Part shown: positions 42,747-52,037 of the stretch, in pieces
Position numbering within the stretch: position 1 is the stretch's first letter
How the letters are laid out: each line of letters starts with the position of its first letter
Assembly (NCBI RefSeq): GCF_002896965.1
Contig: NZ_LYMM01000035.1
Location: forward strand, 1-64,000
Direction: 5' to 3'
Length of the DNA: 64,000 nucleotides
Source: Novosphingobium guangzhouense
GTDB taxonomy: Bacteria; Pseudomonadota; Alphaproteobacteria; Sphingomonadales; Sphingomonadaceae
The notes under the pieces: model-generated
Databases searched by the model: none
The model's input: only the letters and a program-made list of their open reading frames with translations
What the model was told of the DNA's origin: nothing
Position numbers and translations under genes: made by a program

Positions 42747-44276
42747 TCAGTTGATGGTAAGCGTGCCGTCGATCAGGCGCGGGGCGCCGTCACCGAAAGC
42801 GGTGTCGCGCAGTTCGGCCGGAAGCAGGCCCTGCGCAAAGTTCTGGTAGCTGACCGGACGCAGGTAGCGGTCGATCGCCATGCTGCCGACCGACGTGGTG
42901 CGCGGATCGGAAGTCGAGGGGAACGGGCCGCCATGCACCATCGCGTGGCACACTTCGACGCCGGTGGGCCAGCCGTTGACGAGGATGCGGCCAACCTTGC
43001 GCTCCAGCACCGGCAGAACGCGCGCAGCAGAGCCTTCATCGGCATCGTCCATGTGCAGGGTCGCGGTAAGCTGGCCTTCAAGACCTTCGAGGACGGTCAG
43101 CAGTTCAGCTTCGTCCTTGCAGCGCACGATGACGGAGGATGCGCCGAACACTTCGTCGCCCGCGGCCTTGTCGGCCAGGAACTGCGACGCCGTGGTCTGG
43201 AACAGGATCGCGCCGCCGGTGGTGGTGCTGCCTTCTTCACCCTTGGCCAGCGTTTCTACGCCGGGCAGAGCTTCGAGCGTGGCCACGCCCTTGGCATAGG
43301 CGGCGGCGATGCCGGTGGTGAGCATGGTCTGCGGCTTGGCTTGCGACACGCCGGTGGTGGCGGCCGCAACGAAGGCGTCGAGCCCCTCACCTTCAATGGC
43401 AAGGATCAGACCGGGGTTGGTGCAGAACTGGCCCGCGCCCATCGTCAGCGAACCGACGAAGGCGGTGCCCAGTGCCTCACCGCGCGCCTTGAGCGCTTCG
43501 GGCAGCAGCAGGACAGGGTTGATGCTGGACATTTCGGCATAGACCGGGATCGGCACTTCGCGCGCCTGGGCCAGCTTCGCCAGCGCCAGACCACCACCGC
43601 GCGAGCCAGTGAAGCCCACCGCCATGATGCGCGGATCCTGCACAAGCGCGGCGCCCAGATCGGTCGACGGGCCGACGAGGTGCTGGAACACGCCCTCGGG
43701 CAGACCGGCGTCCTTCACCGCCTTGGTGATGGCAGCGGCGATCAGCGAGCCGGTGATCGGGTGGGCCGGATGCCCCTTGACGACGACGGGGCAACCAGCG
43801 GCCAGCGCCGAAGCCGTGTCGCCACCGGCGGTCGAGAACGCGAGCGGGAAGTTCGACGCACCGAACACCGCAACCGGACCGACCGGGATCATGCGCAGGC
43901 GCAGGTCCGGGCGCGGCAGCGGTGCGCGATCGGGCATGGCGGGGTCGATGCGCAGCTGCATCCACTGGCCCTTGCGAACTACATCCGCGAACATGCGCAG
44001 CTGACCGCAGGTGCGACCACGTTCACCTTCACCACGACCGCGCGGCAGGCCGCTTTCGGCCATGTAGGCTTCGATCAGCGGCTCGCCGATCGCCATGATC
44101 TCGTCAGCGATTCGCTCAAGGAAGGACGCGCGCGTTTCGCGGTCGGTGGCACGGTACGTGTCGAACGCGGCAGCCGCAGCGGCGCAGGCAGCCGCCACAT
44201 CCGCGGTGGTGCTGATGGCGAAAGGCTCACCCTGAGCTTCACCGGTAGCGGCGACGATGGAACGAAATTCAGTCAT
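42747..44276 (-). CDS. Alpha-ketoglutarate semialdehyde dehydrogenase
   Basis: A 509-residue aldehyde dehydrogenase that oxidises 2,5-dioxopentanoate to 2-oxoglutarate, the last step of the pathway. Visible are the cofactor region VGPVAVFGASNFPLAFSTAG, GFTGSRGGG, the general-base Glu in VYAEMSSINPV and the catalytic Cys in GAGQFCTNPG. This pattern matches the KGSADH subfamily from arabinose and glucarate loci. It is the first gene of the operon with AraD1 and the arabinose dehydrogenase, and diverges from the GntR regulator. A candidate operator lies 16-26 bases upstream of its start. Confidence 0.93.
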   Translation of the reverse strand: MTEFRSIVAATGEAQGEPFAISTTADVAAACAAAAAAFDTYRATDRETRASFLERIADEIMAIGEPLIEAYMAESGLPRGRGEGERGRTCGQLRMFADVVRKGQWMQLRIDPAMPDRAPLPRPDLRLRMIPVGPVAVFGASNFPLAFSTAGGDTASALAAGCPVVVKGHPAHPITGSLIAAAITKAVKDAGLPEGVFQHLVGPSTDLGAALVQDPRIMAVGFTGSRGGGLALAKLAQAREVPIPVYAEMSSINPVLLLPEALKARGEALGTAFVGSLTMGAGQFCTNPGLILAIEGEGLDAFVAAATTGVSQAKPQTMLTTGIAAAYAKGVATLEALPGVETLAKGEEGSTTTGGAILFQTTASQFLADKAAGDEVFGASSVIVRCKDEAELLTVLEGLEGQLTATLHMDDADEGSAARVLPVLERKVGRILVNGWPTGVEVCHAMVHGGPFPSTSDPRTTSVGSMAIDRYLRPVSYQNFAQGLLPAELRDTAFGDGAPRLIDGTLTIN

Positions 44277-44291
44277 TGGGATCTCCCTATT

Positions 44292-44302
44292 TACTCCGAC
44301 AT
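44292..44302. promoter_or_regulatory. Candidate GntR operator between KGSADH and gntR
   Basis: TACTCCGACAT reads ATGTCGGAGTA on the other strand, related to the sites at 36302, 36337 and 46626. Its place in the divergent promoter of the regulator and the catabolic operon suits autoregulation. Confidence 0.45.
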
Positions 44303-44387
44303 ATTTCCTGTGCGAGCGAAACGCAATGTTTGTCGTTCCTTCTCGCGCAAACCGCTGTTAGTTTCATCCAGGGAGGAGCCCATACCT

Positions 44388-45143
44388 GTGACAGATGCCG
44401 ATTTGACGACTACCGAAGCGAATGCAAAGCTGGCCGAAGAAGCCCGCGGCCCTGGACGGCGGCTGCACGGAGCCATCGCACACAAGCTGGGCACGGCGAT
44501 CTTGTCAGGCAAATACGCGCCCGGAGACATTCTTTCCGGCGAAGTCGCCTTTGCAGAAGAACTCCAGGTATCCCGCAGCGCCTACCGCGAGGCGATACAG
44601 GTGTTGACCGCCAAGGGCCTTGTCGCAAGCCGCCCAAAGGCCGGCACCCGTGTGCTGCCGCGCGATCGCTGGAACCTGCTCGACCCCGAAGTGCTCGGCT
44701 GGGCCTTTGCGGGTGAGCCGGACATCGAATTCGTGCGCAGCCTGTTCGAACTGCGCGCCATCGTTGAACCGGCCGCCGCCCGCCTCGCCGCGCTGCGCCG
44801 CGACAAGGCAGACCTCAAGACGATGAAGGACGCCCTCACCGCCATGCGTCGCCACACCCTGACGACAGAGGCAGGCCGCGCCGCAGACCGCGATTTCCAC
44901 AAGTCGATCCTGCAGGCGACCCGCAATGACGCGCTCCTGACGCTCAGCGCCTCGATCGGCGCGGCGGTGAACTGGACCACCCAGTTCAAGCAACGCGCCC
45001 GCGCCCTGCCCCGCAACCCGATCCCCGATCACGTGAAGGTCTATGACGCCATCGCCGCAGGGGATGCCAATGCAGCGGCGGAGGCGATGAACGTGCTGGT
45101 GGATCTGGCGCTTGAAGATACACGCAGCTCAATGGAAGACTGA
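44388..45143 (+). CDS. GntR-family transcriptional regulator (FCD subfamily)
   Basis: A 251-residue regulator. The winged helix-turn-helix is at about residues 25-90 (LGTAILSGKYAPGDILSGEV; AFAEELQVSRSAYREAIQVL; KGLVASRPKAGTRVLPR). The all-helical FCD ligand domain has metal-binding His/Asp residues (FVRSLFELRAIVEPAAARLA; DRDFHKSIL). It most likely represses the arabinose genes and is released by a pathway intermediate such as L-arabonate or 2-keto-3-deoxy-arabonate (inference). The GTG at 44388 has GGGAGGAG at good spacing. It diverges from the semialdehyde dehydrogenase gene and ends before a strong bidirectional terminator. Confidence 0.93.
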   Translation: MTDADLTTTEANAKLAEEARGPGRRLHGAIAHKLGTAILSGKYAPGDILSGEVAFAEELQVSRSAYREAIQVLTAKGLVASRPKAGTRVLPRDRWNLLDPEVLGWAFAGEPDIEFVRSLFELRAIVEPAAARLAALRRDKADLKTMKDALTAMRRHTLTTEAGRAADRDFHKSILQATRNDALLTLSASIGAAVNWTTQFKQRARALPRNPIPDHVKVYDAIAAGDANAAAEAMNVLVDLALEDTRSSMED

Positions 45144-45191
45144 TCAGCCGAGGCTGGGGCGGCAGCCAGCCCTTCCACCACCCCCAGAAAC

Positions 45192-45228
45192 AAAAAAGGC
45201 CCCGGCGATCGCTCGCCGGGGCCTTTTT
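45192..45228. terminator. Strong bidirectional terminator
   Basis: A perfect 16-base stem (arms 45193-45208 and 45213-45228) with a TCGC loop has an A-run on the left and a T-run on the right. It can therefore end both gntR (plus) and the convergent sugar transporter gene (minus). Confidence 0.92.
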
Positions 45229-45244
45229 CGTTATGTGCTACCGG

Positions 45245-46558
45245 TTATTCGAAAGTGGCTTCCGGGGCCGCCACCGCATTGGTCGGCTTGCTGCCCCACA
45301 GCGCGTAGAACAGCACGTAGAGTTCGCATGCCGCGGTCAGCAGGAATGAAGTCTGCAGACCGTAGTTGTCGGCCAGCCAGCCCTGCACCACCACGAGCGC
45401 ACCGCCGGCGATCGCCATGACGAGCAGGCCCGAACCTTCTTCGGTCAGCGGGCCAAGACCCTTGATGCCGAGCGTGAAGATCGTCGGGAACATGATCGAG
45501 TGGAACAGGCCGACGAGGATCAGCGACCACATTGCGACCGGACCATGGGCGAAGACGGTGACCATCATCACCACGAACGCGCCGATCGAGAAGAACGCCA
45601 GCACCTTGCCTGCATCGAAGCGCTGCATCACCGCCGAGCCGACAAAGCGGCCGACCATCATGCCGCCCCACAGGAAGCTGAGGTACTTGCCCGCCTGTTC
45701 ATGCGTCAGGTTGGCGATGTCAGGCTGGCTGACGAAGTTCACGAAGAGGTTGGCGACGCCGATTTCCGCGATCAGGTAGATGAAGATCGCGGGCACACCG
45801 AACACCAGGTTGCGGTGGTTCCAGAGCGAGAGGTGCTTGCGCTCTTCCTTGGCGGCGCGCGAACCGGCCGAGCCCATCGCGGGCAGCGGGAACTTGGCGA
45901 TGATCACGGCAAGGATTACCAGAACCACCGCGACGAGCGCGTAAGGCAGGATCACCGAATGGGCGTCCGCCATGCGTTCGGCTTCGGTAAGCACGGTGCC
46001 CGCCGTTGCCGTACCGCCCTTGGAACGACCGAGGATGAGGTACGCACCGAAGAGCGGCGCCAGCATGGTACCGGCCGAGTTCAGCGCCTGCACCAGATTA
46101 AGGCGCGAGGACGCGGTTTCAGGCTTGCCGACGACTGCGACGTAGGGGTTCGCCGCGACCTGCAGCAGCGTGATGCCACTGGCGATGACGAAGAGCATGA
46201 CCAGCGTGACGCCATACGACGGGATGCTGGCAGCCAGCATCATGCCGCATGCACCGGCCGCCATGATCAGCAGACCGACGACCAGCGACTTCTGATAGCC
46301 GATCCGCTCGATCAGCTTGGCCGACGGGATCGACGCCACGAAATAGGCGATGAACCACACCGATTCGATCAGCGTCGTCTGGGTATAGCTCAGCTCGAAT
46401 ACGCTGCGCAGGTGGGGCAACAGCGTATTGTTGATGACAGTGATGAAGCCCCACATGAAGAACAGGCTGGCGAGCAGCGTAAGCGCGGGACCATAGCGCA
46501 CGCTTGCCGGATGCAAGTGAACCACGGGGGCGTCGGTGGATGAAACCACAGGGGGCAT
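45245..46558 (-). CDS. MFS sugar transporter, FucP-like (probable L-arabinose importer)
   Basis: A 437-residue inner-membrane protein with twelve predicted helices, for example LTLLASLFFMWGFITVINNT and VIASGITLLQVAANPYVAVV. FMWGFIT.INNTLLPHLRSVF and LLQVAANPY are hallmarks of the FucP/glucose-galactose proton symporter family. It should bring free L-arabinose, or related sugars, from the periplasm into the cell. The ATG at 46556-46558 has AGAGGAA upstream. It diverges from the epimerase gene, with a candidate GntR site in the shared promoter region. Confidence 0.9.
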   Translation of the reverse strand: MPPVVSSTDAPVVHLHPASVRYGPALTLLASLFFMWGFITVINNTLLPHLRSVFELSYTQTTLIESVWFIAYFVASIPSAKLIERIGYQKSLVVGLLIMAAGACGMMLAASIPSYGVTLVMLFVIASGITLLQVAANPYVAVVGKPETASSRLNLVQALNSAGTMLAPLFGAYLILGRSKGGTATAGTVLTEAERMADAHSVILPYALVAVVLVILAVIIAKFPLPAMGSAGSRAAKEERKHLSLWNHRNLVFGVPAIFIYLIAEIGVANLFVNFVSQPDIANLTHEQAGKYLSFLWGGMMVGRFVGSAVMQRFDAGKVLAFFSIGAFVVMMVTVFAHGPVAMWSLILVGLFHSIMFPTIFTLGIKGLGPLTEEGSGLLVMAIAGGALVVVQGWLADNYGLQTSFLLTAACELYVLFYALWGSKPTNAVAAPEATFE

Positions 46559-46625
46559 GACATTCCTCTCGTTAGCGCACCCGGCGGATCGGCTCATGCG
46601 GCAAACCGGCTTGCGCTCTTTCTAT

Positions 46626-46636
46626 TTGTCGGACTA
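46626..46636. promoter_or_regulatory. Candidate GntR operator between transporter and epimerase genes
   Basis: TTGTCGGACTA, near-palindromic around the central G, lies in the 157-base divergent region between the transporter (starts 46558, minus) and the epimerase-dehydratase-lactonase genes (from 46716, plus). Confidence 0.45.
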
Positions 46637-46715
46637 TATGCGCGAAGCGACGCCGTCAATGGGGCGCGTCTTCACACAAGAATCGAAATCTCACCGACAC
46701 GCGGGAGCTAAGGGA

Positions 46716-47864
46716 ATGAGGAATCCGGGCAAGGTTTTTCTGATGGCAGCGGCTTCGGCGGCGGTTCTGACCGCAACGCCCACGCTGGCCACGGAAGCCA
46801 CTCAGGCAAGCGCGGGCAAGCTGTCCGACGGCAGCGAAGTCACCGCGGTGACGCTGACGGCAGGCAACGGCGTCTCCGCCACGATCCTGACATTCGGCGC
46901 AACGCTGTGGAAGCTGAACGCGCCCGACCGCGACGGCAAGACCGCCGACGTGCTCGTAGCGTATGACAAGCTCTCCGATTTCGAAGCGCGGCCCAATTAC
47001 TGGGGCGCCACCATCGGCCGCTATGGCAACCGCATCGGCGAAGGCAAGTTCACGCTAGACGGCAAGTCCTACCAGCTTCCCGGCAATGACCATGGCCAGT
47101 CGCTCCACGGCGGCGGCAAGGGCTTCGACGTGCAGAACTGGAAGCTCGATTCGGTGAAATCGGGCAAGGTGGCAACGGCGGTATTCTCGCTGGTCAGCCC
47201 GGACGGCGATTCCGGCTATCCCGGCACCGTGAAGGCCAAGGTCACCTACTCGCTCGACGAAACCGGCAACCTGCAGATCGTGTTCGACGCGACGACCGAC
47301 AAGCCGACCGTGCTCAACATGACCAACCACGCCATCTTCAACATGGCGGGCGAAGGATCGACGCGCGATGCGATGACCAACGTGCTTACCATCCCGGCCA
47401 GCAAGTACACCCCCGTCACCGAAAAGCTGATCCCGACCGGCGAGCTGCGCCCCGTCGAAGGCACGCCGTTCGATTTCCGCAAGGGCAAGCCGGTGGCCGT
47501 GGGTCTGCGCGACGGCAACGACCAGCAGATCATCTATGGCCGCGGCTTCGACCACAACTTCGCGCTCGACAAGGGCCAGACGAAGACCCCCGAACTTGCT
47601 GCGCGCCTGGAAGACCCGGTTTCGGGCCGCGTGCTGGAAGTGCTGACGACCGAACCCGGCGTCCAGTTCTACTCCGGCAACTTCCTCGACGGTACGTTCA
47701 TCGGCAAGCAGGGCCACCTTTACCGCATGGGCGACGGCATCGCGCTGGAACCGCAAAAGTTCCCCGACAGCCCCAACCACGCCAACTTCCCTTCCACCCG
47801 CGTCGATCCCGGCAAGCCGTACAAGCATGTCATGATCTACCGCGTCACCACGTCTCCGCGCTGA
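46716..47864 (+). CDS. Exported aldose 1-epimerase (GalM family)
   Basis: A 382-residue mutarotase with a signal peptide (ending TPTLATEA), so it is periplasmic. The GalM fold signatures are [39 protein letters not shown], the catalytic His region [17 protein letters not shown] and the catalytic Glu in [20 protein letters not shown]. It would interconvert alpha and beta arabinose (or galactose) freed by the hydrolases so that uptake and the anomer-specific dehydrogenase are not limited. GGGAG precedes the ATG. It is the first gene of a plus-strand operon with the dehydratase and lactonase genes. Confidence 0.93.
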   Translation: MRNPGKVFLMAAASAAVLTATPTLATEATQASAGKLSDGSEVTAVTLTAGNGVSATILTFGATLWKLNAPDRDGKTADVLVAYDKLSDFEARPNYWGATIGRYGNRIGEGKFTLDGKSYQLPGNDHGQSLHGGGKGFDVQNWKLDSVKSGKVATAVFSLVSPDGDSGYPGTVKAKVTYSLDETGNLQIVFDATTDKPTVLNMTNHAIFNMAGEGSTRDAMTNVLTIPASKYTPVTEKLIPTGELRPVEGTPFDFRKGKPVAVGLRDGNDQQIIYGRGFDHNFALDKGQTKTPELAARLEDPVSGRVLEVLTTEPGVQFYSGNFLDGTFIGKQGHLYRMGDGIALEPQKFPDSPNHANFPSTRVDPGKPYKHVMIYRVTTSPR

Positions 47865-47883
47865 ACCGGACCAGAAAACAACC

Positions 47884-49680
47884 ATGACCGAACAGAAGAC
47901 TCCCAAGCTGCGTTCTCGCGCCTGGTTCGACAACCCCGACAACATCGACATGACCTCGCTCTACCTGGAGCGTTACCTGAACTTCGGCCTCAGCCTTGAG
48001 GAACTGCGTTCGGGCAAGCCGATCATCGGCATCGCCCAGTCGGGCAGCGACCTTTCGCCCTGCAACCGCCATCACCTCGTACTGGCAGAGCGTATCCGCG
48101 AAGGCATCCGCGAGATGGGCGGCATCGCGCTGGAATTCCCGGTGCACCCGATCCAGGAAACCGGCAAGCGTCCCACCGCCGGGCTTGACCGTAACCTGTC
48201 GTACCTCGGCCTTGTCGAAGCGCTTTACGGCTACCCGCTCGACGGCGTGGTGCTGACCACAGGCTGCGACAAGACGACCCCGGCGATGCTGATGGCCGCC
48301 GCGACCGTGAACATCCCGGCGATCGCACTGTCGGTCGGCCCGATGCTCAACGGCTGGCACAAGGGTGAACGCACCGGATCGGGCACGATCGTGTGGAAGG
48401 GCCGCCAGATGATGGCGGCAGGTGAACTGGACGCGGACGGCTTCATCAAGCTCGTCGCGTCCTCGGCGCCTTCGACCGGCTACTGCAACACCATGGGCAC
48501 GGCGACCACGATGAACTCGCTGGCCGAAGCCCTGGGCATGATGCTGCCCGGCTCCGCCGCGATCCCCGCGCCTTACCGCGATCGCCAGGAATGCGCCTAT
48601 CACACCGGCAAGCGCATCGTGGACATGGTCCGCGAAGACCTCAAGCCCTCGGACATCCTGACGCTTGACGCCTTCCACAACGCCATCGTCGTCAATGCCG
48701 CCATCGGCGGATCGACCAACGCGCCGATCCACCTTGCCGCGCTGGCCCGCCACATCGGCGTGGACCTGCCGCTGAAGGACTGGGAGCGCCTTGGCCACAA
48801 GATCCCGCTGCTGGTGAACCTGCAGCCCGCCGGTGAATATCTGGGCGAGGATTACTATCACGCAGGCGGCGTGCCCGCCGTCGTCGCGCAGCTGATCGGC
48901 CAGGGGCTCATCAAGGAGAGCGCCCTTACCGTCAACGGCAAGACCATGGGCGACAACTGCCGCGACGCCACGATCGAGGACGACAAGGTCATCAAGACCT
49001 TCGACAACCCGCTGGTCGAGGAAGCGGGCTTCCTGGTCCTGTCGGGCAACCTGTTCGACGCGGCAATCATGAAGACCAGCGTGATTTCCAAGGAATTCCG
49101 TGACCGCTACCTGTCGAACCCCGAAGACCCGGACGCCTTCGAAGGCCCGGCGATCGTGTTCGACGGTCCCGAGGACTATCACCACCGTATCGACGATCCG
49201 GCGATGGGCATCACTGCCGACACGCTGATGTTCATGCGTGGTGCGGGGCCGATCGGCTATCCCGGTGCGGCCGAAGTCGTGAACATGCGTCCGCCTGCCT
49301 ACCTGATCACCGAAGGCGTCAGCGCCCTGCCCTGCATCGGCGACGGTCGCCAGTCGGGCACCTCGGGCAGCCCCTCCATCCTCAACGCGTCTCCCGAAGC
49401 CGCGGCGATGGGCGGCCTTGCGCTGCTCAGGACCGGCGACCGGGTGCGCATGGATCTCAAGAAGGGCAAGGTCGACGTCCTGATCTCCGACGAAGAGATG
49501 GCCGCACGCCGCGCCGAGCTGGAGGCCGCAGGCGGCTACAAGTACCCCGCCTCGCAGACCCCCTGGCAGGAAATCCAGCGCGCCCTCGTCGGCCAGATGG
49601 ATACCGGCGCGATCCTCGAAGGATCGGAAAAGTACCAGCGCATCGCCCAGACCATGGGCCTGCCGCGCGACAACCACTGA
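47884..49680 (+). CDS. L-arabonate dehydratase (IlvD/Edd family)
   Basis: A 598-residue iron-sulphur dehydratase that turns L-arabonate into 2-keto-3-deoxy-L-arabonate, step 3 of the pathway. The three cluster-binding cysteines lie in [22 protein letters not shown] and [11 protein letters not shown]. The Ser/Lys and Mg-binding region [10 protein letters not shown] and [20 protein letters not shown] are also typical. It resembles the Azospirillum arabonate enzyme ([20 protein letters not shown] at the start) more than dihydroxyacid dehydratase. It follows the epimerase by 19 bases and precedes the lactonase. Confidence 0.94.
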   Translation: MTEQKTPKLRSRAWFDNPDNIDMTSLYLERYLNFGLSLEELRSGKPIIGIAQSGSDLSPCNRHHLVLAERIREGIREMGGIALEFPVHPIQETGKRPTAGLDRNLSYLGLVEALYGYPLDGVVLTTGCDKTTPAMLMAAATVNIPAIALSVGPMLNGWHKGERTGSGTIVWKGRQMMAAGELDADGFIKLVASSAPSTGYCNTMGTATTMNSLAEALGMMLPGSAAIPAPYRDRQECAYHTGKRIVDMVREDLKPSDILTLDAFHNAIVVNAAIGGSTNAPIHLAALARHIGVDLPLKDWERLGHKIPLLVNLQPAGEYLGEDYYHAGGVPAVVAQLIGQGLIKESALTVNGKTMGDNCRDATIEDDKVIKTFDNPLVEEAGFLVLSGNLFDAAIMKTSVISKEFRDRYLSNPEDPDAFEGPAIVFDGPEDYHHRIDDPAMGITADTLMFMRGAGPIGYPGAAEVVNMRPPAYLITEGVSALPCIGDGRQSGTSGSPSILNASPEAAAMGGLALLRTGDRVRMDLKKGKVDVLISDEEMAARRAELEAAGGYKYPASQTPWQEIQRALVGQMDTGAILEGSEKYQRIAQTMGLPRDNH

Positions 49681-49686
49681 GGAAAA

Positions 49687-49715
49687 CGTCGTCCCGGACC
49701 AGCTCCGGGACGACG
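49687..49715. repeat. Perfect 12-base palindromic hairpin between dehydratase and lactonase genes
   Basis: CGTCGTCCCGGA (49687-49698) and TCCGGGACGACG (49704-49715) pair perfectly with a five-base loop. The element lies inside an operon, without a T-run. It belongs to the palindrome family seen at 10114 and 19533 and may attenuate transcription or stabilise the upstream message. Confidence 0.6.
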
Positions 49716-49738
49716 CATGAATGCGGGAGAGAACGCGA

Positions 49739-50593
49739 ATGACCCTCTGGCGCAAGATCGATCGCGACGTGCGCGATACCCTTGGCGAAGGCGCGCTGTG
49801 GTGCGCGCGTGACGGCGCGTTCTACTGGGTCGATATCCTGGCTCCCGCACTCAACCGGCTGACGCTGGCGGATGGCCGGATCGAGCGGTGGGACATGCCC
49901 GCTCCGCTCGGCTGGGTGGCGCCGCGCGCATCGGGCGGGTTCGTCGGCGGCTTTCGTGACGGCGTCGCCGCGATCACGCTCGACCCGCTGAACGTGGGCG
50001 AGCGTTCAGACCCTGAACCCCACCTGCCCGGCAACCGCATGAACGACGGAAAGGCCGATCGCCACGGTGCGATCTGGTGTGGCACGATGGACATGGCCGA
50101 AGAGGAAGTGTCCGGCTCGTTCTACCGGCTGTCTGCGCAAGGGGACTGGCAGGTCATCGACACGGGCTACACCGTGACCAACGGCCCGGCCTTCTCGCCT
50201 TGCGGCAACTGGCTTTACCATACCGATTCCGGCCGCCGCACGATCTATCGTTTCGCGCTGGACGAAAACGGCGCGGGCGACCGGCAGGAATTCATCCGCT
50301 TCACCGAGCAGGACGGCTATCCGGATGGCATGACCACGGACGCCGAAGGCTTTCTCTGGGTCGCCCACTGGGACGGCGGCCGGATAAGCCGCTTGGCGCC
50401 CGACGGCACGCGCGATCGATCGATCGAACTGCCGGCAAAACGCATCACCAACATCGCCTTCGCCGGGGAAAACCTCGACCGCATGTTCGTGACTTCGGCC
50501 TCCACGGGCCTCCCGGCTTCGGAATTCGATGGCGCGCTCTACGAAGTGGACGCAGGCGTCACCGGCAATCCTGCCGGGATCTATCTCGGCTGA
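49739..50593 (+). CDS. SMP-30/gluconolactonase family L-arabinolactonase
   Basis: A 284-residue six-bladed beta-propeller lactonase that should open L-arabino-gamma-lactone, step 2 of the pathway. The metal ligands are visible in TLGEGALWC (Glu), PGNRMNDGKADRHGAIWCGT (Asn/Asp), YTVTNGPAFSP (Asn) and GYPDGMTTDAEGFLWVAHWD (Asp). Length and pattern fit the family. The ATG at 49739 has GGGAGAG at good spacing. With it, the plus-strand operon completes the five enzymes of the pathway together with the minus-strand operon. Confidence 0.93.
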   Translation: MTLWRKIDRDVRDTLGEGALWCARDGAFYWVDILAPALNRLTLADGRIERWDMPAPLGWVAPRASGGFVGGFRDGVAAITLDPLNVGERSDPEPHLPGNRMNDGKADRHGAIWCGTMDMAEEEVSGSFYRLSAQGDWQVIDTGYTVTNGPAFSPCGNWLYHTDSGRRTIYRFALDENGAGDRQEFIRFTEQDGYPDGMTTDAEGFLWVAHWDGGRISRLAPDGTRDRSIELPAKRITNIAFAGENLDRMFVTSASTGLPASEFDGALYEVDAGVTGNPAGIYLG

Positions 50594-50605
50594 TCCCGAG
50601 CCGGA

Positions 50606-51127
50606 TCAGGGCCTTGCCGGCGCGCGCAGGTTTATCAGCGGGCGCCGGTAGGACGGATCTTCCGGGCTGCGCGCCGTTACGCCATTGAGCGCAATATCCG
50701 GCACGTCGGCAAACGGGATCGGCATCGGCCGCGGCAGGCAGCCCCACTCGATCACATTGGTGCGCAACGCAATACGCCATTGCCCGCCGCGCCGCTCCAG
50801 CCGGTCGACATAGCGGCCACCCGCGATCCAGAGGCTTTCGTCGCGATTGCGGCCGACGAACTGGTAGTAGGTTTCGGCATGAGCAGTGTCGCCATCGAGG
50901 TCGATGTTCGACTGCAGCAGCGCATGATGCGTGAGTATCTGCCCCGCCTCATGCATGGGCACCGCCCAGTCCCAGCAATCCGCCGCAGTGCCGACGAATG
51001 GCCCGGCCGCCATTTCGGCATCATCCCAGAAAGCCGAAAGGTAGATCCCGCGATCCGAACGATCCATCCCGCGTGAGAAGCGTTCAAGACATTCCCGGAT
51101 CTCGTGCTTGTCGAGCATCACGGCCAT
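50606..51127 (-). CDS. NTF2-like (SnoaL-type) protein, 173 aa
   Basis: The protein has the cone-shaped NTF2-like fold pattern of dehydratases/isomerases: DKHEIRECLERFSRGMDRSD (first helix, in place of the usual Arg-Asp pair), DDAEMAAGPFVG, ILTHHALLQSNIDLDGDTAH with the usual active-site His, and AGGRYVDRLERRGGQWRIAL. Such proteins act as small-molecule dehydratases, isomerases or hydrolases. Thirteen bases separate it from the SDR gene. With a second NTF2-like gene in front they form a three-gene operon, perhaps for a steroid or aromatic compound. The start could also be at 51118. Confidence 0.82.
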   Translation of the reverse strand: MAVMLDKHEIRECLERFSRGMDRSDRGIYLSAFWDDAEMAAGPFVGTAADCWDWAVPMHEAGQILTHHALLQSNIDLDGDTAHAETYYQFVGRNRDESLWIAGGRYVDRLERRGGQWRIALRTNVIEWGCLPRPMPIPFADVPDIALNGVTARSPEDPSYRRPLINLRAPARP

Positions 51128-51140
51128 GCGTGCGTCGCGG

Positions 51141-52037
51141 TCACTTGCCACGGTAATCGACCTCCGCGATCGGCTTCCAGATCGGCGATCCGCGCCGCGC
51201 GCGGGCCGATGCGATGGTGTTGCCGTCCACATCGGTGATACCCAGTTCATCGGCCAGTTCGGCGGTGATGAACTCTCCACCCGAGCGCTTCATGACGTCA
51301 GGGTCCGCAGCCAGAGCGGCGATCACCCGGCCCGGATGCTCCACCGTGCTGCCCTGCATGGAAGTGATCGTCGTCGTCATCCTGTCGCCCATGCGGGCAA
51401 GGTTGTCCTTCGCCTTTTCAGTAAGCGTCAGCCCCTGCCACAAGGTAAGCGAAGCGACGCCGTGCGGCTCCAGTTCGATCGCCATGTCGCGCGCCATGCG
51501 GTCTGCGGCGGACTTGGACGTGCCGAAGACGACGCCATATGTGTAAGTCACCGCCGCATAGCCGGAGATCACCACGATCAACCCCGACTTTTGCGGCACC
51601 ATGATCCTCGCGGCATGCCAGGCGGCAACGAAGTTGGACTTCACGCCAACGTCCCACATCTCAAGGTTGGACAGGGGTTTTTCCCAGAAGCCCTTTGGCT
51701 CCAGCAGGTCGTCGGAGATCGTGAAGGCATTGTTGACGAGGATGTCCAGCCGCCCCTGCTCCTGCGCGATCCGATCGAACAGCGCGGCCACAGCGGCATC
51801 GTCGTTATGATCGCAGGCGACCGCAACGCCGCGCCCGCCGCTGTCACGACCGCGCGCATCGCATTCCGCCGCCGTGCCACCGACAGTGCCGGGAAGGTAA
51901 TAGTCCCCCTCCTTCACCGTGCGACCGGTGATGTAGACAGTCGCTCCCTGTTCCGCGAGGACGAGGGCGATGCCCTTGCCGATCCCCCGACTGGCCCCGG
52001 TGACCAGCGCCACCTTCCCTGCAAGCGGTGCGCTCAT
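51141..52037 (-). CDS. Short-chain dehydrogenase/reductase, DHRS1-like, with Phe at the catalytic Tyr
   Basis: A 298-residue Rossmann protein with the NAD(P) motif TGASRGIGKGIA near residue 14 and NNAF near 110, in the DHRS1-type length and order. Where DHRS1-like proteins have YGVGK, this one has FGTSK (codon TTC), so the catalytic Tyr of YxxxK is Phe. An earlier Tyr (YTYGVV) is at the wrong spacing. It may therefore have changed chemistry, use another proton donor, or be non-catalytic. It is flanked by NTF2-like genes, overlapping the upstream one by four bases (ATGA). Confidence 0.88.
   Translation of the reverse strand: MSAPLAGKVALVTGASRGIGKGIALVLAEQGATVYITGRTVKEGDYYLPGTVGGTAAECDARGRDSGGRGVAVACDHNDDAAVAALFDRIAQEQGRLDILVNNAFTISDDLLEPKGFWEKPLSNLEMWDVGVKSNFVAAWHAARIMVPQKSGLIVVISGYAAVTYTYGVVFGTSKSAADRMARDMAIELEPHGVASLTLWQGLTLTEKAKDNLARMGDRMTTTITSMQGSTVEHPGRVIAALAADPDVMKRSGGEFITAELADELGITDVDGNTIASARARRGSPIWKPIAEVDYRGK

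Noticed and set aside
47845..49755. A 636-codon frame antisense to arabonate dehydratase
   Set aside because: Shadow frame; the dehydratase has all its cluster cysteines.
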